Source: Heliocidaris tuberculata (Eukaryota > Echinodermata > Echinoidea > Camarodonta > Echinometridae). Taken from it: 64,000 nt of DNA. Made by a program: the position numbers and the translations under genes. Location of the stretch: NCBI GenBank assembly GCA_025618425.1, contig CM046836.1, positions 10,019,004 to 10,083,003 on the forward strand. Direction: 5' to 3'. This document shows positions 48,031 through 60,680 of this stretch, one piece after another; position 1 is the first letter of the stretch; every line of letters starts with the position of its first letter. The notes under the pieces were generated by a model. It saw nothing but the letters and a program-made list of their open reading frames with translations, was not told the DNA's origin and did no database searches.

Positions 48031-49490
48031 TTAATACCATTAACTTGATTAACCGTGAAAAAGAAGATTGCTTCATGCTTCAATTGGGAAAGTCAACCTT
48101 GCTTTTCCACAAACACTGTTGAAAAGTAAAATTATTACGTTCCCTTTAAAACTGATGAAAGGCCCGAATAACCAATAAATGCCTCGAGGGTTACTTCTAC
48201 CTGTGCCTTCGATGCTCCTTTAGAACTATTACGACTACAGGCGTTCTAGGAGTAGCGAAGGATCACTTTCGTCTCAACGCATCTCCGTTACAGCAGCAAC
48301 ACGAGTAATTATATAATTAAATGATAACAATTGAAATAAGACCTGTTCCAATACCTTATACCCCCCCCCCCCAATAAAAGGGAAGATCAGATAGCACAAT
48401 TTCTCTAATCAAAATGCACGGGAGGAACTCTCTTTCAAGGGTACTGTGTCTCTTGAGAGATATATTTCCAAAAACGAAGTGTTTGAACAAACGAGAGGAG
48501 TGTTACAGTTTGGCCTTTAACAGTGCTTAACACGATTAAACTTTGCCCCGCCCCACTCCTCAAGGAAGGCGATTGTAGTAGCCTGCAGCAATAGTGATCT
48601 CACATTTTGTATACGTTTGTTTAATACTCAGTTATTTTCACATGATAGGTTAGAGGCACAAAACATCTTAACCTCAATCCCGCTGAAGTGCTGTTGGGTA
48701 TAGTGTTGAATAATTGAATACGTAACAATGAGAATGATATTAGATTCCACAACACGTAAATATTTCGCCTCTAAAACATCATGTGAGTACTATGGCTTCC
48801 ATCTAATTTTTTTTTCGTCAAAGAGATCATTTTACATTTCAATATTTTGAAAATAATTCATTATAAACGTCCCAGTGGTGAATCTAGAAATGGATGAATT
48901 GATGAACAATGGCCTTGAAACCGGGGAGGGGGGAGGTGCGAGGTCAAAGCGAGGTCATCACTATGATGGCCATGGCATCCATTTTGATATTTTTTCTGGG
49001 TTGTCCTGTCTTACATCATCGCTGCCCTTAACCCCCATCCAGGCACAGGTGACATCGAATACGTACTGATCATTTTTTTAATAATAATGTTTTTTAACCC
49101 CTCTTTGCTTATCCTTCGTATTTAGATATTGCTATGGCGTTTTCGTCCAAACAGATATTTACAGACGTAAGAAATATACAATGTATCCCTCAAAATATTT
49201 ATTTTTAAAAATCGATGTATAAGCTCATCATCATTCAGCCCATTGTTCTGTCTGTCTTTCTGTTTTTAAATTGTCATGCCCCATTTTTCGGTGGACTTCA
49301 TTTTCCAGTGGATTCTAAAAATAGCCTCCGAAGCCCCCGAAGAGCTCTGAAAAACACTCAAATGCCCAGATGAAGGGTCGGAGATATTTGCCGATATCTT
49401 ACAGGTAAATAGCTCAAGGATAAAATGAGAATAAAACCTCTTATCGGCAGACGATGAGATTCTCCCGCGTTCTCTATACCCCCTCCCCTA
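48031..49490. other. Non-coding, nothing recognised
   Basis: Contains a C run near 48361-48371. Small open frames were not supported. Confidence 0.5.
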
Positions 49491-49617
<127 letters not shown>

Positions 49618-50097
49618 ATATATCTTTGACTCTTTGTCTCCGTATCTCTCCATCTCACATCCTCTCTTTATATTTTTTTCTCTTTTTCTCTCTTTTTTTC
49701 CAGCTCAATATTTCAAAATAATGTCCCTTCATAATATGTTCACTTTGTTTTCGTTTAAATGGGATGGCGAGCTTTTGACATCCATACATATTTCTATTAT
49801 TTCTCTTCCCCAAGAGTAATTATTTTGTCTTCTTTCTCCTTCTTTTACCCTTTCTCTGTTTTTTCACTCTCTTTTTACTTCCGTTATTTTTTTTTTCCTT
49901 ATTTGATAAACTATTCGAGTCAGTTCTATGCTTTTCTCTACATAATGTGTTCATCAAATTACCACTCAGCTTTAAGCTTAGAAATCATTTGAACAAATTA
50001 TTTGAACACACATACACACAATCACTCTCTCTGTCTGTCTGTCTCTCTGTCTCCCTCTCTCTCTCTCTGTCTTTCTATCTCCCTCTCTACTCTTTTC

Positions 50098-50324
50098 TTA
50101 TTCTTCTTCTTCTTATTCTTCTTCATCATCATCATCATCATCATCGTCATCTTTTTCTTCTTCCTCTTCTCCTTTTTCTTCTTCTTCTTCACTTTCTTCT
50201 TGTCCTTTGTCTTGTTCTTGTTCTTGTTGTTGTTGTTGTTGTTGTTGTTCTTGTTGTTTTGTTCTTCTTCTTCTTCTTCTTCTTCTTCTTGTTCATCTTG
50301 TTCTTCTTTTTGTTCTTCTTCTTC

Positions 50325-50356
<32 letters not shown>

Positions 50357-50560
50357 TATCGTCTTCTTCTTCTTCTTCCTCTTCTTCTTTTTTTTCTTCT
50401 TCTTTACCTTCTTCTTGTCCTTCTTCTTCTTCTTCTTCTTCTTCTTCTTCTTCTTCTTCTTCTTCTTCTTCTTCTTCTTCTTCTTCTTCTTCTTCTTCTT
50501 CTTCTTCTTCTTCTTCTTCTTCTTCTTCTTCTTCTTCTTCTTCTTCTCCTCCTTCTTCAT
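50098..50560. repeat. Large trinucleotide array (TTC)n with (ATC)n and (TTG)n sections
   Basis: About 460 bases of trinucleotide repeats. The stretch 50420-50546 is uninterrupted TTC. Smaller ATC (50123-50146, 50327-50354) and TTG (50225-50246) sections are embedded. The minus strand is purine-only over long stretches. Frames giving poly-Ser, poly-Phe, poly-Glu or poly-Lys are artefacts. Confidence 0.95.
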
Positions 50561-50569
50561 CACCATCTC

Positions 50570-52215
50570 TTATTGCAATGCATGCACAATATTTGAAAAC
50601 TCTGAGCACTACAAAAACACCCAAAACATCAACCCGGCACGGGTTCTAATGTCAAGAGGGTCCTTTAAGAGACATGGCCGTGTCAGCCTACCCCTCTTGC
50701 GGAACAAAACCAATGATAAAATGCTGATTAAAAGAGCAGTCCCAATGCCCAGTGGCTGTTGAAACATGAAACCAAGTTGCAAGTACGTATTTCCCCATGA
50801 TCTATCCCAGAGAGGGTCTCCGCTATACTTCGATGGCGAAACACGAGACGAGGCGAGGAAGGGGTTCTAATAAAGTATCGTTTCTGGATCTCTCCAACTT
50901 ACGCGGAAGTGTACAAGTGGGACTGAGCTTATGTGAGTCTCCCTACCCTCTCTCCGAGGATTTTGCGAATGCTCTACAAACATGAAAATTGCCTGATAGC
51001 TTACGCTATCCAAATGCTGAATAAGCAATGAAGAGTTGAATTCTAACATGCTCTAGATGTCATGTGAGTATAAACGTTTCTGTATACTATTGGGGTTACT
51101 AGTACATCATTCGGCAATATTTTGTCCATATTGACATTAAGATTAAGGGATAACTCCATTTTCTTTGTCATGATTATAATGAGCAGATATGATTTTATAT
51201 ATTTAACCGCCATTTGAAATAAGACAAGGGTAAATTTGAATAACTTGTCTGGAGAATGAATGATTGATAGATTAACTTCGAAGATTCCACAAGAATACAA
51301 TGTTATACTGCTTGTCTACTTACAAGCTAATGCATGTGTATTACATAAATTTGAGCTTACTGTTCGATTCCATTTAAAAATATTCATCATTCATGCAAAC
51401 AAGTTGGTTTTACTACAAGAAAAAATTTAAATGTAGACGTTTCCGAAATTGATGCCAGCCAAGTCAAGAAAGATAGGAATCTTTCATAGAAGCGCTTATC
51501 TTCAGGCAGTCAGGTAAAACAGCGAAGAGGAATTAAATGTGATTTCAACTGGTACGATTCAAACCATTCCCCTCCTATACCTTTGTCCATTACTTGTTAT
51601 TTTGCGTGGTGTCGTATAATATGAGATTAATTTCTTCTAAATCAGAATTTGCAGGAACCTTTTCAGTCAATAGAGGCTTAAATTACAGCCTTTTTACATT
51701 ATCATTATCAGTACATTAACTAGATAAAAATTTCTTCCCATGTATGCTCGAAATCATTCAACGCCATTGGATTGCAATGAAGTCCCTGACGTTCGTATTG
51801 GTGTCATGGTGTGGACAATAAAAATCTGGGTCTATTGTGCAGATTTGGAGCTTGTTTCAGGATACACGAGTCGACTGAGAAGGCCTAAATAATGTATATA
51901 GCTTCCCATTTGCAGACAAGCGTAAAAGCACTTATACATTAACAAAGTTGCAGATAGATTGGACACTAAACCGTCGACAGCACAAAGCTATACATAGAAA
52001 CATTCGATGCATAGCACTGAAACGTGGTCGAATGCTTTTAGGAGGATTTGCACAATAAAGGCCATTCTTAGAGAGCATGGGACTTAATAATTTATCTTCA
52101 AATACATTCATGTTATAGGCGGGCAGAGAACTGTCGCCTACTCACTCAGTTGTATATTGACCCGTGTGGTAGATTTCTTGTCACGGGGGAGGTGACTAGC
52201 GGCCGGGTGGTGGTT
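50570..52215. other. Non-coding, nothing recognised
   Basis: No gene, element or clear repeat was recognised. Confidence 0.5.
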
Positions 52216-52241
52216 CCCCCCCCCCCCCCCCCCCCGCCTAA

Positions 52242-52268
<27 letters not shown>
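52216..52268. repeat. Poly(C) run of 20 followed by (GA)n
   Basis: About 20 C at 52216-52235 and GA repeats at 52242-52268. A G run at about 52481 and another C run at about 52519 follow within 300 bases. Confidence 0.9.
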
Positions 52269-52273
<5 letters not shown>

Positions 52274-52539
52274 TTGCATTTTGCAGTATTAAAAAAAATC
52301 GAATTTTGGCGGATTCCTTAGTATAATCAATTTTGTTTATATTTTCGAGGTAGCAGGCGACCGAGAAAGAATTTTTTGCGCGGTTTGGACCCGCCTTTCA
52401 GAGCAATTTTGATCACACAGGCAAATCCAATCGTTAAATTATTATTTAGACAAAAAAATCGATCATTTCTAATTTTCGGGGGGGGGGATCGAACAATTTC
52501 AGGGAGAGGCATCCTCCGCCCCCCCCCCCCCCACCCCCA

Positions 52540-53309
52540 CTGAATTGCTGACCCTCTATGCAATAGTTCCTTTACGGAGTTTACATTGTCTATTGTAAAA
52601 CACAGGGGAATCTCTGCCTATAATACCTACAGTTTAGAGATCTTCAATACTTGGACATTACTAGGAAGCGAGGGAGCGTAGCGACCAAGCGAGAAAATAT
52701 CTCATGTTGAATAGGAAAAGTTTGAATTTTAGAGGACTTTAGAGCCTACATCGGGCGTTGCAGCCTCATTATTTGCTATGGGTTTTTTTTTTCAGTCTTC
52801 AAAAATTCCTGGGGGACGTGTCCCCAAGGCAAGTCTATAGTGTATTATGAATTCCCAAGCTAACGCCCCCTTGCAGGCACACACGTCATGTATGGCTGTT
52901 TTATTTGAAATGAAACCTGCATTCAAGGGACAATGAACTAAAGAGAGTTTGTCGCAAATTATCAAACACAGAGCGATTACAATATTTTATTGATATTTGA
53001 TTCGATTTGATGTTCATTTTAATATTTCCATATGCATCATCATGAATTTACGATCTTGTAACATGTATGGTCACATAAAATCATGCATAGAAAAAAGGGG
53101 TCGTCATAAGCAGAGCTTGTCGAGTTAGAGAAAAAAGCATAGCTGACCTAATATTAGTCATGTCATTTGGATGATAACGACAATTTGCAGTACATGTGAA
53201 GTAAATTACATTTTACTCATTCCCTTTGAAGTCGTTCATCTTAATTCCACACATTTAATGGTAAGATATATATAAAAAGAGAGAATATTCATGGCTTCTG
53301 CTTTCCCTC
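52540..53309. other. Non-coding, nothing recognised
   Basis: AT-rich DNA with no coding or repeat structure identified. Confidence 0.5.
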
Positions 53310-53323
53310 GTTTCCATGGCAAC
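53310..53323. promoter_or_regulatory. RFX-type X-box
   Basis: GTTTCCATGGCAAC is a full match to GTHNYYATRRNAAC. It is the third full match in the window. Confidence 0.4.
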
Positions 53324-53410
53324 CTTTACAGGTTGATCAATAATTTATAGCTGCAAAGAAAGGTGTTTTAGTACTGGTAATAAAACATCAGAAAATACCG
53401 ACTTTTTGAT

Positions 53411-53513
53411 AATGAGGTCGCAGAGGTATTTTTTTCATTTCTTTTTTTATCGCAGAGATATTTTTACATTTTCCATACTCGATAATACTTGATAATACCT
53501 CTGCAACCTCATT
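53411..53513. repeat. Inverted repeat with 20-base arms
   Basis: AATGAGGTCGCAGAGGTATT and the inverse of the right arm (AATGAGGTTGCAGAGGTATT) differ at one base. A shortened internal copy (ATCGCAGAGATATT) lies between them. It may be a small foldback element. Confidence 0.7.
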
Positions 53514-54008
53514 TTTTTTTATAATAGTCAAAATTGACCGATTGCCATTTAACACGAATCAACAACAAAACAAGAACAAACAACATTTTATTTACTTTTT
53601 CTTTCCAAAAACAGAACGCCTTCACCATGTTCACAACATTTTGAGCTTCTTCTCTTTTATAAACGTAACATTGCATTTGCGACTCTGCTTCTTTTCTTTC
53701 CTTTCTTTATGTTAACAAATACTATTTTTGAAATATACATACGCTGACATTTTACAATATGCTTACAAGGTTTTAAGTCTTTCATTTTCTCTATCAGCAG
53801 TAAAAGAGACCTTTTTGACGGTTACAAGAGAGTCGAATAGTCATGAATTTTCCTGAATATACGGTTTTCTTTACTCTTGATAAATGTCTGCAACGTGACA
53901 CGCAGAAATTTTTTAAGTGCTGTTTTGTGCTGAGATGAAAATACGTGAAGGCAATTTCGTTAAAAATACATGTATATATATATATACAGTATGAAGACAC
54001 CGCTTTAA

Positions 54009-54550
54009 AGGGGAAGTCCACCCTGATTACAAGTTGGTCTTAAAAGAAGCAGAAAATTTAAAGAAACATATCGGTGAAGGTTTGAGCAAAATAAGATAAG
54101 AAATAAAGTTATGAATTTTTAAAATGGTAATCAATGAAACTCAAATTGACAACTCCGTGACGTATCTTGCGAGCTCCTCTCCCATTTGCCTTGTACCCCC
54201 AAAATCGTTCATTTCCATTTTCTTTAAAGAAAATATTATACATGCACTTTAGATAGAATAATTACTCATAATCATGTTTTTACACAAAACCTGTTGAAAC
54301 AAATCTATTCCTTCATCAAAAACTAAGAAAATGAAAATGTATGAAATTTTCTGTATTGAGCAAATGGGAGAGGAGCTCGCAAGATACGTCACGGAGTTGC
54401 CGATTTGTGTTTGATTGATTACAACTTCAAAAATTCATAACTTTTTTTACTTCTCATCGGTTTTGGCTCAAACTTTTTGTTCAAACAATCTGTTTCTCTC
54501 ATTTTTCTTCTTTTATTCAAATCAACTTAATACCAGAGTGGAATTTCCCT
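54009..54550. mobile_element. TTAA-flanked inverted-repeat element, 542 bases
   Basis: Bordered by TTAA at 54005-54008 and 54551-54554. The ends begin AGGGGAAGTCCACCCTG and, inverted, AGGGAAATTCCACTCTG. The arms run about 190 bases and include the near-identical block CTCCGTGACGTATCTTGCGA. AGGG ends with TTAA duplications fit a Kolobok-type (or piggyBac-type) non-autonomous element. The middle is AT-rich and non-coding. Confidence 0.85.
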
Positions 54551-54719
54551 TTAATCGGTTTCCAGTGAAATTTGATGCCATTGTAAAGACTGAATACCAA
54601 ATGACCCAGCAGGACTGATTCGTGAATATATCGTGGCTCTCGTTGTAGTAGTCGGTTGTAATCTTGTATTGACCTTTTAGGATTAACGTTGAAAAACGCG
54701 GACCGTTCGATTTCGTAGA

Positions 54720-55256
54720 ATCGGGAGCTGTCCCCCCCCCCCCCTACCTCCTCCATACTTTTCTCCAACAAATATATCTTGGCCGCTATAAGATATAACA
54801 TTGATTTGTTTTCTGGGCTTTCTAAAGAAGGTTCGCTGGCCTAGGGTTTCCATGGCTTAATGCAATTACCAGCAATTATTGTGAACAAAATTCTGTGTTT
54901 TCGTGAAATCATGTATTGGCTAGCTGTTGTTTTGATACTTTCTGAATGGTCCTCCTTTTATCATGTCTCGATATCATTAAACATTATCAAAATCTGCGCT
55001 GTAGTGTAGGAAAGATTATCCGCAAAGAAGAATCTGTTTAAATAAAAACATATTATATTCTATACTCCGAAAACGTACGTGTACAACCAGGAATAACGTT
55101 ACGTACATAAGTATTTGTCAGATAGGACTTTATAGTATAGGTATGTACTTTTAATCATTTACCTGCACGTGTGCAGTTGGTGATCCCCAATCAAATCATG
55201 CTTGAGAACATGGGTAGAGTATAATCATCTGTAATTTTCTCCCAGACGACATAAAG
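54720..55256. other. Non-coding with poly(C)
   Basis: A C run lies at about 54732-54743. No gene was recognised. Confidence 0.5.
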
Positions 55257-55526
55257 TAGTGGCGTATGCCGCGTATCCGGAATATTGACAGACAGAGGGG
55301 GGGGGGGGGGGGGGGGCAGGTACACCGGCAAAAGTGCGGTCACGGGCATACACACCCCAAGATAATTGTGAAATATTTCAACCATCATTTTCATGCAATG
55401 TGCTTCATCCACTGCACGAGAATCAAATTATGGATATATATATTTTTTTCCTTTTTGTACGGGAGTGCGAACAGGGGGGGGGGGGCGTCCGCCAGCTCCA
55501 CTATACTCTGGATACGCCAGCCGCTA
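55257..55526. mobile_element. Inverted-repeat element with GGCGTATCC-type ends and poly(G)
   Basis: Left AGTGGCGTATGCCGCGTATCC-like end (given in part) and inverted right end AGCGGCTGGCGTATCC enclose G runs at about 55297-55316 and 55475-55486. GGCGTATCC-like motifs also adjoin C runs at 16430 and 36470. The CAGTGGCGTA form is known for hAT-like ends, so hAT relatedness is an inference. Confidence 0.5.
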
Positions 55527-55529
55527 AGA

Positions 55530-56986
55530 TACAAGCCATACCGAGTCTGATTGCATGCATTCTTGATGAAAATGGCGACCACGTGTTTTTTCGCTTGCCG
55601 CAGTGTACCACCGTCTCCATTTGACTGATTAATGTGCTAAGCGATGCTGATGGTCATTACACATCGAAGCGACCCGGACAATAAGGTAGAAATTACCCCT
55701 CATGACATCAGAGGGAAAGAAAAAAATAACAACAGCAAATTATGCGTGATGAGCTTACAAGATGACAAGGACACACAATTCGATAATCAGGCTGAGATTG
55801 TGCTGTGCGCAATTACTAAGTGCTGTAACACTTTCATGCATTGTTTTTGCCATCTTCGTCATTTTGCATACAATTTCAAATGCTCGTACATGTATATAAG
55901 TGAATGATTCCACAGTAAAACCCTTGAGTTTGGTTCCAAATTGCATATAATTCACAGACAATACGTGTTTTATTCATATTAGATATTTGTTATCTTTGTA
56001 TTTTATTATGATTGGTTTGTCAAATTCTGGACATTTCACAAGCAGTGAGTGTTTTGTATGCAGGGTTCCTTTTCCCCTCATCCAAATAAATGCCTCATGT
56101 TAACTGATCAAACATTCAGAATTGCTAATATTGATGTCAAGTTTCGTATATACATGCATTTAAAGATAACAGTTCTCAGACGACACCTGCTTTATATTAA
56201 GCGCCTAATTTTTTCAGTGTTTTGTATCTTATTTTATTTTGCTTAATGCCACACTTAAAACTGTTCTTGTATTAACGAAATATCAAATTTATTATTTCAC
56301 GCTCTTTAAAAACGAAACGTGCATCATACTTGTTTTTTGAAATGTAAAATTTTTGCGCACTTTCACGCACTTCAGAGAAGAAAATGGTGTATAATGGTTG
56401 TGGTAAAAAAAACAAAAAGTAAAATTCCGCTCATAACCCGCATTTGACAAGCAATACATTCTTTATGGTCTTGTAAAACATGTCATACTTCTCACAGTTC
56501 ATGCATTTTACAAGTATTAACGCGTTCTTCATGCTAATGTAGAAAGAAAAACAGCTTAATGCATTTCATGCAGTTTAAAAGAAACGCGTGCTTTTTGATA
56601 CTTTGGAAAATATCACATAATCCACGCATTTAAAAGTAACGTTAGCTTCATTATAAACTGGGTGGTTCTTTTTTTATTGAGCTAAATACTGAATTTCCCA
56701 GACAGGCATATAGCATCACATAATATACAGGGGCGGGTCCATGATTATGTCAGGGGGGCACAAGGTACTTAATGTATGCCTCCCCGCCCCTCCTTTATTA
56801 AGGTATGTTTATTTGCGCCCTCTTTATTGTCTTGAGGGGGGGGGGTAGATCAAATGTGCACGCGATGTTCAACAAAGAGAGAAGGCCCCCGAAAGAAAAC
56901 ATCCGACCTTCATCAAAATTAGGTCCACACAATCCTCACAGGGGCAATAAATTGTCTTGATCAGCTTCCATTTTTTTTTATAATCC
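55530..56986. other. Non-coding, nothing recognised
   Basis: AT-rich. A G run lies at about 56837. The open frame at 55644-55907 was not recognised. Confidence 0.5.
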
Positions 56987-57705
56987 ATGTTTCTTACCGC
57001 AAATATTATGTCTTTTTTCTTTTTAGAGTTCCCAGATAACCTTGCTGTGATAATGTTGTTGCAGGTAATCTTCTTAACGCTTTGGATGTCATGCGGACAT
57101 AATAGGATTTGCGTATACTGCATTATGCGCAAGCGTGCTTTTGACAAGGTAAGCATGCCAAGGGTTGCCTGTACCACGAGCTGGTATACATCCCCCCCCC
57201 CCCTTCCTCGAAGGTTTAGAAGGATTAGTACAATTCTTATGTACAACGTAATCAACCTTTCCAAATACTTCTTTTCACAATGCAATCGCATGACTAGAAC
57301 TCAAACTTATCTTTGATATAAAAAATAGCTCTCTCGAAATTGTCATCGGTCGCTATTTTAACTACATTCGAATTGTTTTCTTCGTCTTCCTTCTGTTAAT
57401 CTTGACCTTTCTCCTTATCTTTTAATAATTAACTTTCATCACCGTCTGCAAGTCGTTTCATAAACATACCATCAAATTGAAATAAGACCCGTTGACTTTT
57501 TTTTTTCTCTCTCTCTCTACAGCTTTATACGTTTAATTCTCTGCCTCCAGGCCTCGCTGTGGCCAAGGCAGGCAGCTGCAAGGAAATGGGCTTACGACTC
57601 GAGCTATTGTGCAGGGCTTTCGAAGAGAACTTAATGAATTCCCGCCAAAAGGAGGGCAGAAGAAAAACAAACGGGAAATTAGGGAAAGATTTGAGTCCGT
57701 ATTGA
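56987..57705 (+). CDS. Candidate two-exon small membrane protein, 114 residues
   Basis: Exon 1 (56987-57148) starts at ATG and gives 54 codons ending AAG/GTAAGC, a consensus donor. Exon 2 (57523-57705) follows a long pyrimidine tract ending CTCTCTACAG and stays open for 60 codons to TGA. Both sides are phase 0. The protein would have a hydrophobic segment (NLAVIMLLQVIFLTLWMSC, about residues 18-36), a Cys/basic patch (CVYCIMRKR) and a charged tail (GLRLELLCRAFEENLMNSR). No family was recognised. An alternative is that exon 1 starts at the TTTTTAG acceptor before 57029 and belongs to a longer gene. The intron holds a C run and a dispersed repeat. Chance remains possible because exon 2 is open on the other strand too. 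Confidence 0.3.
57190..57310. repeat. Dispersed repeat shared with 30.5-30.6 kb
   Basis: A poly(C) run at 57192-57201 is followed by GTAATCAACCTTTCC and CAATGCAATCGCATGACTAG, shared with 30541-30629. Confidence 0.5.
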
Positions 57706-57719
57706 ACCATGAGTGAGGT

Positions 57720-58736
57720 ATTAATAGCTCTCTATATAGAAAAAAAAATACTGAGTAATTAATCTTGCATCTATATGCTTTGCTCATATTATCTTTGCAT
57801 TAATATAGCAATATTATTTAATCATTAAATAAATAAATATGTGAGTATTCGCATGATATTATTTAATAAAGAAACCTTGTGGAAGGGTAAACTCATAGCA
57901 TCATCTGATTTTTTTGAAAATGATGTCATGGAAATTCCAAATTGTACGTTTTTTCATCTTGTTGAGATATGCCATTTTTTTGTACGTTTCTTGTTCGTTT
58001 GTACGATGTTTTTTTTTCCAAAGTACCTAAGATATAAGCCGATTCATAGACCACAGTAAAAACAGCATGTTCATTTATTAAGAATAAAACGACATTTATT
58101 ATTATTTCTTCTTTTTGTTGGGGGGGGGGGTATTCTATTAAAAAGGATTAGTGCCCCTCCTCGTATCTACATCACTGTTCGTAGTAAGCCGTTTCGTAGT
58201 CATATATTAACATTCGGTTTGGGGGGTCATGCTAAAGAATAAAGATTCATTTTCCCATAAAAAAAATCATTCTCTGGCTGCCTAAGTATGTATAACACGA
58301 TTGCAAAGACTTTCGAGAAATCAATTCAAGGGCAATTTCTATACCCTATTGTATTGCCTATAGAAATCATGTTCAGATTACGAAATACGTCATTGTAATG
58401 TTCGCACGTTTCATTGGGTGACGCACATGGCTATTGATATTAACTTAGGTCGTTTGTTTTTGCTTTTTTTTTTAAGTCATAGCAATCGTGTTCTATGTGT
58501 ATAGAAAATTGCAACATCATTTTATATAAAACACAGGTAGAAATTCTCCTGTACTACATGTATGATAAAAATCTTGATATAATAAATGTGCGTTACCAAG
58601 GAGCATGATGTGATAACAGACAGTTCACTCTAGTGATGTATATAGATGAGGAGAAATATTGTCATAAAACATGAATAAGCTTCACAATGACAGTATTATT
58701 ACATTAATGACTTCACATCTAACCCAGATAGCATTA
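57720..58736. other. Non-coding with poly(G)
   Basis: A G run lies at about 58121-58130. No gene was recognised. Confidence 0.5.
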
Positions 58737-58880
58737 GGGGTATCGTGGCCTAAAGAATAACTATTGCCCACATGGTATAGGGTTCGAATGTGACGTCCTA
58801 TTTGGCAATTTGATCCACTTTATTTTGTTATTCTCCACCCCTGGCAGGTGACGATGACGACACCCGGACGAAAAAAAAAA
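58737..58880 (+). mobile_element. tRNA-derived SINE-like element
   Basis: An A-box-like CGTGGCCTAAAG near 58744 and a B-box-like GGTTCGAATGT at 58781-58791 are spaced as in a tRNA promoter. A non-tRNA body follows and ends in ten A at 58871-58880. The length and layout are those of a SINE. No target duplication was found. Confidence 0.5.
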
Positions 58881-58963
58881 TCCTTGAATGTTGAAACGCC
58901 TTGTCTTGGAAGCTCGCCTTTAGCAGGGCTCTTTGGATCCTCATAAAAAATTATTACTGTTAA

Positions 58964-59037
58964 CCCGTTGTATACGGGAAGCGGGTTATATCTGTATTGA
59001 GCCTATGGGAATGGGAGAATGCAATATAGTCAACGGG
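58964..59037. mobile_element. Miniature TTAA-flanked element, 74 bases
   Basis: TTAA at 58960-58963 and 59038-59041 borders CCCGTTG and its inverse CAACGGG. Size, flanks and the internal GAGCCTATGGGAA (compare ACTCAATGGGG) parallel the element at 35045-35116. A lone TTAACCCTTTCATTCCC at about 59149 may be half of another copy. Confidence 0.65.
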
Positions 59038-59049
59038 TTAACCATATAA

Positions 59050-60590
59050 GATAGGAATAACTGGTGCTCACCCAATGCAAGAGATTTAGAAGTACTTTTG
59101 GTAAGCAATCTACATATTGAATACAAATCGTCCGACCATCGAAACTTTTTAACCCTTTCATTCCCGCTAAACCAGCCACTGACTTTTAAAACCGCGGGAT
59201 TGTCACCTGCGGTAAATGGAGAGTTGAAACCTAAATCTGTCATTGTTCCTGCTTTGTCATCATGAGAAGAAATAGAATAGACGAGTCCCTTAACCCACAG
59301 AAGTTCAGAGATTTCTTATGGTTTAAATTAATCAGTTTTCCTTTCTCAAGTTGGCAACAAATTATGTTTATTAAAATTACAAAAATGTTTATTAAATGAA
59401 CCATTGTGAATGAAAATGGAAAAAAATAACAGAAAAAATGCCCTTTTAAACGAAAATAGTGATTATATATTTCACACTGTGTTGCCAATTTAGAGAGTTT
59501 AATGATTAGTTACAATTCGGTACAATGTACTGCATTACAAATAGACTCAAAATTTTCAGTGATTTTTGCTTTTCTGCTCATGTATAATGTGTAGTTCCTG
59601 AATCAAAATATTAAGCAAAAACGTCACCAAAAGGAGACAATTTCAATATAACATTGACACTGGTGCTAATGTCAACATTAATGGTCAATAATTATTTTGT
59701 CAATAATCATATTTAGATTTTTCGTTCATTCGAGTTTTCGTTTATTCTGTTGTAAGAGGATTTTAAGTGAAATTCACACTTATCTCACATAAAATATTCT
59801 TTATCATCATGATCGTTTCCATATTGAAAAGTTCATTATTGTGATGCTTAGTAGGAAAGCTACGCTATGCATATTTAATAGGAGATGGATAAGTCCAAAT
59901 GCATGCGTGCCATTGCCAAAATCATCAAGTGAATGAAATTTCGGGTCAACTCCGCTAAGGGCGTTGTAAAGATCAAACCTTTCTATCATTCCTCATTTAT
60001 TCACGAACCAATTAATATTTCATCAACTTGAGCGATATACATTGTATATAACCACTTTATGGTATCAATTTGTACATTGGAATTATAGATCGACCGTACA
60101 GAACTGTTACAGAAAAACCAGCGGAGTGAGTGGTGCAAATGGATTGGTTCTTGACCGAGTGCGCAACTACGTCACAATGAAAATGCGATTTATCATTTAA
60201 ATGATAATGACAAAGGCAATTGACAATGACAATGATCTTCAGTTACACCGAATATTCGTGAAGATAACTGAAGCTACGCCTTGGAGAAAACTGACGACAT
60301 CAACACCATACACTTTTAAGATCTATGGATTATCGAGGATGCTTATATAAAATCATTATTGTATATTAATGAAAACGATATATTGAAATAGTTATGATCC
60401 TAATAATAAAGTCTGAAACAATAATTAATACTGCTAGTCAGTATCACCTTTCTTATGAGACATGGAAAGCATCTTCATTACAATATTAGTTGTGGTTCAT
60501 TTGTTGTAAAGGCCATGTGATGATCAGTAATTTTCAAACTCACCTTCTTACTATAAGTCACCCGGGGGGGGGATGTTAAAAGCCGTAACG
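59050..60590. other. Non-coding, nothing recognised
   Basis: AT-rich, with no gene or element identified apart from the possible half-element near 59149. Confidence 0.5.
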
Positions 60591-60593
60591 AAC

Positions 60594-60595
60594 GG

Positions 60596-60660
<65 letters not shown>

Positions 60661-60680
60661 GTCTGTCTCTCTCTCTCTCT
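60594..60680. repeat. (CT)n microsatellite
   Basis: CT repeats with CTGT interruptions, preceded by a short G run. Confidence 0.95.

Noticed and set aside
49947..50762. Open frame of 271 codons on the plus strand and overlapping frames of 125-215 codons on both strands
   Set aside because: They are translations of the (CTT)n array, open in several frames at once, with poly-Ser, poly-Phe, poly-Glu or poly-Lys and no real domain.
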